DNA from: an uncultured Collinsella sp.
GTDB taxonomy: Bacteria; Actinomycetota; Coriobacteriia; Coriobacteriales; Coriobacteriaceae
NCBI GenBank assembly: GCA_959599095.1
Contig: CAUGGC010000015.1
Coordinates: 1-53,026, forward strand
DNA length: 53,026 bases
Reading direction: 5' to 3'
A program made the translations under genes and the position numbers. Under the pieces are notes generated by a model. It saw only the letters and a list, made by a program, of their open reading frames with translations, was not told the origin of the DNA and made no database searches. Below, piece after piece: positions 33,326 through 40,350 of the stretch (positions within the stretch are counted from its first letter, which is position 1; each line of letters starts with the position of its first letter).

Positions 33326-35050
33326 GTGGACGAGGAAGCAAGCATCATCCTGGGGGATGCCATCGCCTTTTGCCAGCGCGACGGCCAAGATGCACGCCTC
33401 ATCAACATGCTGGGGCAATCGCGCGCCATAAGCCTGACCGAAGATACGCTCACGATCGAGGCCCCCTCGCGCTTTGCCATCGCGCAGCTCAAAAAGCATC
33501 AGCCGACTATTGAGGCCTATCTGGAAGAAATCGCCTTTGCACCGATTGCTCTCGACATCGTGGCACCGCAAGGCGCCGCGACGGAATCCGCTGCCGCCAC
33601 GGCGCCCGCCACGGCTCCCGCTGCTTCCCCGGCGGTGCCGGCCTCCGCAGGCGATGTGCCGACAATCGAGCACCAGCACAGCGATGTTTCCCGTGAAACA
33701 ATGGCACCGTTGACGAGCGCGGCGGCGACGTCAACGAACGCACCCGTCACGCACATGCCCATCGCTCACGACGCAGCGGCGGGCGCGGATTCGGGCATTG
33801 CAATCAAGAACACGCTCTCGGCCGACGATTTTCGTCGCATGATGAACCAGATGAAGGGCGGAGCGCCGACTAAATCCACGCAAGCTGCGGCCCCCGCTTC
33901 ACCCATGCCAGCACCGACCGTGCCGGCCGAGCAGAATACGGATGGAGCCCCGCTCGCCGCGAACTCAAAATTTACCTTTGAGAACTTTGTCTACGGCCCC
34001 GAGAACAGCCATGCCTATCGCTCGGCACTCAAGTTTGCCGCCCTCGCGGACGAGCGCGGCACATGCACATCCCTGTTCATCTATGGCAAATCGGGGCTGG
34101 GCAAGACCCATCTGCTGCTCGCCATCAAAAACGAGCTCGCCGAGAAGTCGCCCGAGATCAAGGTCAAGTATGCCAACTCCCAGGCATATCTGGACGACCT
34201 GATGACCGAGTTCGACCGTCAAAAGAAGAGCAACGCCCCCATCATGCAGGCGTACCACGGCGTGGACGTGCTCATCATCGATGACATCCAAAACATCATC
34301 GGCAAGCGCGCGAGTGTGGACTACTTTTTCCAGCTCATGGACGAGTTCATCCGCAACAACAAGAAGGTCGTCATCGCGGCAGACCGCGCCCCCAAGGACC
34401 TGAGCATGGACGAGCGTCTGACCAGCCGCTTCAACGCCGGAATGCTCTGCCTGGTCGCAGAGCCCAGCTACGAGATGAAATACAAGATCTTGCAGCGCTA
34501 TTACGAGAACACCATCGTCGCCGCTCCCGAGGCGGGCGACGACTCACTGCTGGCGGCCTATGGGGGCGACGGCGGGCACCTGACCGACGAGCACTTTAAA
34601 CACATGGCCGAGGTCTCGGGCACCAACATCCGCGAACTCGAGAGCTTTTGCGAGCGCTGCGCCGGCGAGGCGGGCGACCGCGAGCGCGAGGGCGGAGAGC
34701 TCACCTTTGACGATATCGACGCCATCGCCAGCCAGTACTTCGACACATCGGCCAAAAAGATCAACGTCCAGACGGTTCAGTCCGTCATCGAAGAGCAGTA
34801 CGGCGTGACACACGAGGAGCTCATCGGCCCGCGTCGCAACGCCAATATCGCCAAAGCACGCCATATCGCTATCTACCTGGCCATCGAGATGTGCGAAATG
34901 ACGACCACGGCGGTGGGCGCCGAATTTGGCAACCGCAACCACTCGACCGTCAGCACGAGCTACAAAAAGGTCCAGAAGATGATCCAGGAAGACCGCACCG
35001 TCACCGAAGACCTCAAGTCGCTGCGCGATAAAATTACACTGCGCTCGTAG
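33326..35050 (+). CDS. dnaA: Chromosomal replication initiator DnaA
   Basis: 574 residues. Domain I about 1-75, a long Ala/Pro/Thr-rich linker (80-210), AAA+ domain with Walker A GKSGLGKT (254-261), Walker B VLIIDDIQ and sensor motifs, and the DNA-binding domain IV with EFGNRNHSTV. It opens the origin and recruits the helicase. GTG start with GGGAG five bases upstream. The linker codons 120-125 contain a near-perfect parS site (33685-33700). Genes upstream and downstream are spaced for a common transcript, with dnaN 238 bases away after an origin-like region. Confidence 0.97.
   Translation: MDEEASIILGDAIAFCQRDGQDARLINMLGQSRAISLTEDTLTIEAPSRFAIAQLKKHQPTIEAYLEEIAFAPIALDIVAPQGAATESAAATAPATAPAASPAVPASAGDVPTIEHQHSDVSRETMAPLTSAAATSTNAPVTHMPIAHDAAAGADSGIAIKNTLSADDFRRMMNQMKGGAPTKSTQAAAPASPMPAPTVPAEQNTDGAPLAANSKFTFENFVYGPENSHAYRSALKFAALADERGTCTSLFIYGKSGLGKTHLLLAIKNELAEKSPEIKVKYANSQAYLDDLMTEFDRQKKSNAPIMQAYHGVDVLIIDDIQNIIGKRASVDYFFQLMDEFIRNNKKVVIAADRAPKDLSMDERLTSRFNAGMLCLVAEPSYEMKYKILQRYYENTIVAAPEAGDDSLLAAYGGDGGHLTDEHFKHMAEVSGTNIRELESFCERCAGEAGDREREGGELTFDDIDAIASQYFDTSAKKINVQTVQSVIEEQYGVTHEELIGPRRNANIAKARHIAIYLAIEMCEMTTTAVGAEFGNRNHSTVSTSYKKVQKMIQEDRTVTEDLKSLRDKITLRS
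33685..33700. promoter_or_regulatory. parS site inside dnaA
   Basis: TGTTTCCCGTGAAACA, 15 of 16 matches to the parS consensus, within the dnaA linker codons for DVSRET. The linker is poorly constrained, so the site could be kept for ParB binding. Confidence 0.75.
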
Positions 35051-35288
35051 GGAAATAGAGACACCTGTTGAAAACTTGTCGAAACCACGGGCATAAGGTG
35101 TCTAAAACCCAACCCGCGGTGATGAAAAGTTTTGCGCAGATTTTGAACGTGGAAAACCACCCCTGTTGCACACAGGTTGCTGTCGATTCTCTTTCTGGGT
35201 CTGACCTGCGTCTTTGGGAATAATCAACAGTTTCGTCAGTGCTATTACTATTATTAAGATATTTATATCTATAGAAAGGTATTAAAAG
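35051..35288. other. dnaA-dnaN intergenic origin with unwinding element
   Basis: 238 bases. The minus-strand DnaA-box-like TTTTCAACA lies at 35066-35074, a TTTTCCACG match (minus) at 35149-35157, and TAATCAACA at 35221-35229. Twelve bases later, complementary to plus 35242-35256, come five DnaA-trio units (3'-GAT-AAT-GAT-AAT-AAT-5'). An A+T stretch continues to the dnaN RBS. This is the order described for the Bacillus basal unwinding system. Confidence 0.6.
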
Positions 35289-36392
35289 ATGAAGTTCACC
35301 GTCAGCCAGAGCTCGCTCACACAAGCCATCGGCGTCGTTATGAAGGGTGTCGCTTCGGCATCCACCCTTCCCATCCTGTCGGGCGTGCTCGTCAAGGCGC
35401 AAGACGGCATCTTGGAATTCCAGACCTCTAACTACACCATCTCGATCCGTCATCGCATCGCGGCGCATGTCGAAGAAGAGGGCGAGATGGTTATCCCCTG
35501 TAAGATGCTCTCCAATATCACCAAGACCCTCCCCGATGCCCCGGTCACCTTTGAGCTGTCCGAGCGCCAGGTGCTGATTGGTTGCGAGAAGAGCTCGTTC
35601 CGCCTGAACACGCTTGATGCTAATGACTTCCCCGAGTTTCCGGCCTATGCCATCGAGAGTGCCGTGGAGCTGCCGACCGATATCTTGTCCGAGATGGTCG
35701 GCCGCGTGTGGCGCGTCACCTCGACCGACAAGGCCCGCCCCATCCTGGGCGGCGTGCACATGAAGGTCGAGAACAACACCGTTCGCCTGGTGGCGACCGA
35801 TTCCTTCCGTTTGGCCGTGTGCGATACGCAGGTCGAGACCTCGACCCTCGAGGGTTCCTTTGAACTCAACGTTCCGGCTGACGCCTTTAACGACGCGCTG
35901 AACATCATGGCCAGCCAGGCGACCATCATGATCGGGGCTACCGACACCCAAGTCGTCTTCGAGGCCGGCAACACCACCTACGTGTCGCGTCGTATCGAGG
36001 GCGTGTACCCCAACTACAAGCAGCTCATCCCCGATTCGTGCGTGACGAGCGTCAAGATCGACGTCGCCGCCCTTAACGCCGCCCTCAAGCGCGTGGCTGT
36101 TATCGCGAGCGCCAACCCCGCCGTCAAGTTCGAGATCGATGTCGAGAACGGGCAGATGGGCCTGTCCTCCATCTCCAATGACCAGGACCTTGCGCAGGAG
36201 ACGATCGATGTCGAGGCCGAGGGCGAGTCGGGCACCATCGCCTTCAACTACCACTACATCTTCGGCTGCCTCAATGCCCTATCCAAGGAGAAGGAGATCA
36301 CGCTGGAGCTCAAGAGCTACTCGCAGGCGGGCATCTTCAAGTCCTACGACAAGATCAACTACCTGTACCTGGTCATGCCGGTCCGCATCTAG
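35289..36392 (+). CDS. dnaN: DNA polymerase III beta sliding clamp
   Basis: 367 residues, three repeated clamp domains (MKFTVSQSSLTQAIGVV at the start; LPDAPVTFELSERQVLI; GVYPNYKQLIPD in the middle; the C-terminal end YLVMPVRI is the family's conserved last strand). It holds polymerase and many repair factors on DNA. ATG start with AAAGG nine bases upstream. recF follows nine bases after the stop. Confidence 0.97.
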   Translation: MKFTVSQSSLTQAIGVVMKGVASASTLPILSGVLVKAQDGILEFQTSNYTISIRHRIAAHVEEEGEMVIPCKMLSNITKTLPDAPVTFELSERQVLIGCEKSSFRLNTLDANDFPEFPAYAIESAVELPTDILSEMVGRVWRVTSTDKARPILGGVHMKVENNTVRLVATDSFRLAVCDTQVETSTLEGSFELNVPADAFNDALNIMASQATIMIGATDTQVVFEAGNTTYVSRRIEGVYPNYKQLIPDSCVTSVKIDVAALNAALKRVAVIASANPAVKFEIDVENGQMGLSSISNDQDLAQETIDVEAEGESGTIAFNYHYIFGCLNALSKEKEITLELKSYSQAGIFKSYDKINYLYLVMPVRI

Positions 36393-36401
36393 CGTTGCGC
36401 C

Positions 36402-37508
36402 ATGACCATGTTCGCCCGCGATCTTTCCGTCGCGCACTACCGCAGCTTCGATAGCTATCGCCTTGCCCTGGACGAGGGCGTGACGATACTTGCAGGACCC
36501 AACGCGGCGGGAAAGACCAATCTCATAGAGGCGCTGCAGCTGCTGACGAGCGGCGCCTCGTTTAGGCATCCGACCGCAGCCGAGCTCGTTCATGACGGCG
36601 TGGGCTCGTGCAGGGTCGAGCTGAGGCTCGAGGGCGACGGCCGCGTGCTTGATATGGGATTGAGCGCGGAGGACGGTAAGCGCTCGTTTAGCCGCAACGG
36701 CAAGAGATGCTCTGCCGCCGGTGTGCGCGGGGTTCTGCCGAGCGTGCTGTTTTGCCCCGACCATCTGGACATGGTTAAGCGGGGCGCCAGTGTGCGCCGC
36801 GCCGCCCTCGATGACTTTGGCATGCAACTGAGCGCACGCTATGCCGATCTTGCGAGCGCCTATGGGCGCTGCGTGACCCAGCGCAACGCCTTGCTCAAGG
36901 AGACCTGGTGCTGCCGTGAGATGCTCGGCGCGTGGAACGATTCGATTGCCCGCGCGGGCGCGGCTCTGCTCGTGCACCGGTTGGCCCTGCTCGACCGGCT
37001 GGCGGGCCATGTGCGTACTGCCTACGGGCAAGTGGCGTCCGGTGAAGCCGCCAACGTGTCCTATGCGTCCACGCTGGGGGATTTGCCCCAGGTCGAGGAT
37101 CGCGAAGAGCTGAAGGGCTGGGCGTACGAGCGCATGCTGGCCGCCCTTGATGAGCACGCCGGCGAGGAAATTCGCCGCGGCGTGACGTTGGTGGGGCCGC
37201 ATCGCGACGAGATTGAATTTACCGTGGCGGGTCGCTCCGCCCGTTCATTTGCCAGCCAAGGACAGCAGCGAACGTTGGTACTGTCCTGGAAGGTGGCCGA
37301 GGTGGCCGTGGCTCGCGATGTTCTGGGTACTGCTCCGCTGTTGCTTCTGGACGACGTGATGAGCGAGCTCGACGGCGAGCGTCGCGGCGCTTTCCTGCGG
37401 CTGATCGGCGATGATATCCAGACGGTCATAACCACGACCAACCTGGGGTACTTTACCGATGACCTGCTTGATCGAGCCAAGGTGGTGAGCATGGGTGAGA
37501 CGTGCTAA
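36402..37508 (+). CDS. recF: DNA replication and repair protein RecF
   Basis: 368 residues. SMC-like ABC ATPase that helps load RecA at gaps. Walker A GPNAAGKTNLIEAL is at about residues 31-44, the signature region SQGQQRTLVLSWKVAE, and Walker B LLLLDDVMSELD. It starts nine bases after dnaN without its own RBS, so it probably depends on coupling. Its end overlaps the DUF721 gene by 14 bases. Confidence 0.96.
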   Translation: MTMFARDLSVAHYRSFDSYRLALDEGVTILAGPNAAGKTNLIEALQLLTSGASFRHPTAAELVHDGVGSCRVELRLEGDGRVLDMGLSAEDGKRSFSRNGKRCSAAGVRGVLPSVLFCPDHLDMVKRGASVRRAALDDFGMQLSARYADLASAYGRCVTQRNALLKETWCCREMLGAWNDSIARAGAALLVHRLALLDRLAGHVRTAYGQVASGEAANVSYASTLGDLPQVEDREELKGWAYERMLAALDEHAGEEIRRGVTLVGPHRDEIEFTVAGRSARSFASQGQQRTLVLSWKVAEVAVARDVLGTAPLLLLDDVMSELDGERRGAFLRLIGDDIQTVITTTNLGYFTDDLLDRAKVVSMGETC

Positions 37509-38058
37509 TTACGAGCGCGAGAGCGAAACGGTCGCCTTCAGTGGCTTTTTGAACGCAGAGCGCCAGCGCATCCTGGCGGCTGCGACCCCTGAGCGCCGTG
37601 CGCAGATGGAGGCCGCCGAGGAGTCGCGCGCGGTCTATCGCGCGTGGAACGCGGTGTGCTCGGGCACGCGCGAGGGGCGGCATGTGACGGGCCTGCGCTA
37701 CCTGCCCGAGTCCAATGAGCTGCTGGTATATCTCGACTCGCCCTCGTGGACGCAGGAAATGACGTTGTTGCGCGAGATCATCCGCGCGCGCATGGAGCGC
37801 GCCGGTGCGCATGTGGACGGCCTGGTGTTCAAAACCACCGCGCCCGGTCACATGCCGCCCGCCGCCAAGGAGCGCCTTCGCCCAGCGACGACCGAGCGCC
37901 CGCCGGCCCCACACGCCGACCTCAGCGATGCCGAGCGCACCGAGATTGAGCGCCAAGTGGCGCCCATCGAAGACCAAAAACTGCGCGAGGCCCTCGAGAA
38001 CGCCATGAGAGCCAGTGCCGAGTGGGCCAAGGGCGTGCAAAGCAAAAAAGAGCCTTAA
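37495..38058 (+). CDS. DUF721 (DciA-like) protein
   Basis: 187 residues. DUF721 domain about 45-115 (AWNAVCSGTREGRHVTGLRYLP, LLVYLDSPSWTQEMTLLREII). In other bacteria this family includes DciA, which loads or aids the replicative helicase, and it is often found next to recF-gyrB in Actinobacteria. The Pro/Arg-rich C-terminal half is probably flexible. GTG start overlaps recF by 14 bases. A strong terminator follows, closing the dnaA operon. Confidence 0.85.
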   Translation: MRRANYERESETVAFSGFLNAERQRILAAATPERRAQMEAAEESRAVYRAWNAVCSGTREGRHVTGLRYLPESNELLVYLDSPSWTQEMTLLREIIRARMERAGAHVDGLVFKTTAPGHMPPAAKERLRPATTERPPAPHADLSDAERTEIERQVAPIEDQKLREALENAMRASAEWAKGVQSKKEP

Positions 38059-38084
38059 ATCGCATCTGGTGGCCTTGTAGAGCC

Positions 38085-38114
38085 AAATACCCTCGTTCCC
38101 GAGGGTATTTTTTT
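38085..38114 (+). terminator. Terminator of the dnaA-recF operon
   Basis: Perfect 11-base stem (38085-38095 / 38100-38110), TTCC loop, then TTTT. Confidence 0.88.
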
Positions 38115-38163
38115 ACGATAAACTAGTAAGGCTGTACACATTTTCTTGACTGAAGGAGGACGT

Positions 38164-40194
38164 GTGGCAAACGAAAACGATTACGATGGCGGCGAGATTA
38201 AGATTCTCGAAGGTCTCGAGGCCGTTCGTAAGCGCCCGGGCATGTATATCGGCTCGACGAGCGCCAGCGGTCTGCATCACCTGGTGTGGGAGATCGTTGA
38301 CAACTCTGTCGACGAGGCCATGGCCGGTTTCTGCACCGAGATCCAGGTGACGGTCCACGCCGACAACTCCATCACGGTCGTCGACAACGGGCGCGGCATC
38401 CCCGTCGACGAGCACCCTGTTAAAAAGATCCCGACGCTCGAGGTCGTCATGACGATCTTGCACGCCGGCGGTAAGTTCGATAACTCGGCCTATAAGGTCT
38501 CGGGCGGCCTGCACGGCGTGGGCATCTCCGTCGTCAACGCACTGTCCAAGCGTGTGGTCGTTCAGGTTCGTCGCGATGGCAACACCTACGAGATGGAGTT
38601 CTCGCGCGGCAAGACCGTCAAGAAGATGGAGGTCGTGGGCACCTCGGATTCGACGGGCACCACCGTCACCTTCTGGCCCGACGACGAGATCTTCGAGACC
38701 TGCATCTACGATTTCGATACGCTGCATAACCGTCTGCAGGAGACGGCGTTCCTCAATAAGAACCTCAAAATCGTGCTGACCGACGAGCGCGAAGCGACTC
38801 CCCACGTGGAGGAGTTTTGCTACGAGGGCGGCATCATCGACTTCGTCAAGTTCCTCAACGAGGGCAAGGACGTCCCCGAGGCCTTTAAGGAGCCCATCTA
38901 CATCGAGGGCAAATCGGACCCGGACGCGCCTGTGGCCAAGATGGGCGAGGTCGAGGTTTCCCTGCAGTGGAATAGCGGCTACGGCGAGAACGTCATGTCG
39001 TTTGCCAACGACATCTACACCCCCGAAGGCGGCATGCACCTTGAGGGCTTCCGTACCGCGCTCACCCGCGTGATCAACGATTACGCGCGCAAGCAGAACC
39101 TGCTCAAGGAAAAAGACGCCAACCTGACCGGCGACGATGTGCGCGAGGGCCTTTCGGCCGTTATCTCGGTCAAGCTGCCCGATCCGCAGTTTGAGGGCCA
39201 GACCAAGGCAAAGCTCGGCAGCTCCTATATGCGAGCGCTCACGCTCAAGATTGTGACCGACGGCCTCGCCGATTACTTGGAGGAGCATCCCAAGCCCGCT
39301 CGCGAGATCGTCAAGAAGGCGCAGCAGGCCTGCAAGGCGCGCAATGCCGCCCGCAAGGCGCGCGAGGCGACCCGCCGCAAGAGCCTGCTCGAGACGGCGT
39401 CCCTGCCCGGTAAGCTCGCTGACTGCTCGGTGCGCGATGCCGAGCTGACCGAGCTCTTCATCGTAGAGGGCGACTCGGCAGGCGGTTCGGCCAAGGACGG
39501 CCGTCGCCGAGACATCCAGGCGATTCTGCCCCTGCGCGGCAAGATTTTGAACGTCGAACGCGTTGGTGACCATCGAGCGTTCTCGAGTGACACCATCCAG
39601 TCGCTGATTACCGCGATCGGCTGCGGCGTCACGACGAGTGCCGGCGACGGCGGCGACTTCGATATCACCAAGGCGCGCTACCACAAGATCATCATCATGA
39701 CCGATGCAGACGTCGACGGTGCGCATATCCGCATCCTGCTGCTGACGTTCTTCTACAAGTACATGCGTCCGCTGATCGATGCCGGCTACGTCTATGTTGC
39801 CTGCCCGCCCATCTTTGGCATTAAGGTGCGCAACAAGATCCACTACGTGTATCCCAACGGCCGCCAGCCCGAAGACGAGATCCTGCGCGACACCATCCAG
39901 AGTCTGGGCCTGAACCCCGACGATAACGACGAGGACGGCAAGGCCAAGGACGGCAAGATCACCAAAAAGCGCAAGGGCTATACCGTCCAGCGCTACAAGG
40001 GCCTGGGCGAGATGGACCCCAAGCAGCTTGCCTCGACGACGATGGACCCCAAGACCCGCATCCTGCAGCGTGTGTCGATCGAGGACGCCGTGGTGGCGGA
40101 CCGCGCCGTGCGCGAGCTGATGGGTTCCGAGGTCGGCTATCGCCGCGAGTACATCGAGAAGCATGCACATGATGCACGATTCTTAGATGCCTAA
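38164..40194 (+). CDS. gyrB: DNA gyrase subunit B
   Basis: 676 residues. GHKL ATPase domain (VRKRPGMYIGST, IVDNSVDEAMAG, GRGIPVD, GGLHGVGISVVNALS), transducer, TOPRIM domain (EGDSAGGSAKDGRR, DADVDGAHIR) and the C-terminal GyrA-binding part (GYTVQRYKGLGEMDPKQL). It makes negative supercoils with GyrA. The frame starts at TTG 38146, but GGAGG directly precedes the GTG at 38164, which is chosen (MANENDYDGG). It follows a terminator, so it has its own promoter, which I could not define. Confidence 0.97.
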   Translation: MANENDYDGGEIKILEGLEAVRKRPGMYIGSTSASGLHHLVWEIVDNSVDEAMAGFCTEIQVTVHADNSITVVDNGRGIPVDEHPVKKIPTLEVVMTILHAGGKFDNSAYKVSGGLHGVGISVVNALSKRVVVQVRRDGNTYEMEFSRGKTVKKMEVVGTSDSTGTTVTFWPDDEIFETCIYDFDTLHNRLQETAFLNKNLKIVLTDEREATPHVEEFCYEGGIIDFVKFLNEGKDVPEAFKEPIYIEGKSDPDAPVAKMGEVEVSLQWNSGYGENVMSFANDIYTPEGGMHLEGFRTALTRVINDYARKQNLLKEKDANLTGDDVREGLSAVISVKLPDPQFEGQTKAKLGSSYMRALTLKIVTDGLADYLEEHPKPAREIVKKAQQACKARNAARKAREATRRKSLLETASLPGKLADCSVRDAELTELFIVEGDSAGGSAKDGRRRDIQAILPLRGKILNVERVGDHRAFSSDTIQSLITAIGCGVTTSAGDGGDFDITKARYHKIIIMTDADVDGAHIRILLLTFFYKYMRPLIDAGYVYVACPPIFGIKVRNKIHYVYPNGRQPEDEILRDTIQSLGLNPDDNDEDGKAKDGKITKKRKGYTVQRYKGLGEMDPKQLASTTMDPKTRILQRVSIEDAVVADRAVRELMGSEVGYRREYIEKHAHDARFLDA

Positions 40195-40200
40195 CCTGTT

Positions 40201-40301
40201 CGGCTTTCCCAGCCACCGCACCTTCGCCCTCAATCGTCGGTCGCGTACCCAAGTACGTTTCCCTCCTCTTTCGGGCGAATCTGCGGCACCTGGAAAAGCC
40301 G
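40201..40301. repeat. Imperfect inverted repeat between gyrB and gyrA
   Basis: Two 29-base arms (40201-40229 and 40273-40301) match in blocks CGGCTTT, CCGCA and TTCGCCC. The spacer contains a small perfect hairpin CGTAC-CCAA-GTACG (40244-40257). No T run, so it is not a simple terminator. Confidence 0.7.
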
Positions 40302-40350
40302 TCTCCGTGGTAGGGAACTAATTAGACCACGCAAACCATGAGGAGGTAAC

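Noticed and set aside
38113..40170. Long open frame opposite gyrB (about 685 codons)
   Set aside because: It mirrors gyrB codon structure in a high-GC genome and has no RBS; gyrB motifs prove the plus strand.
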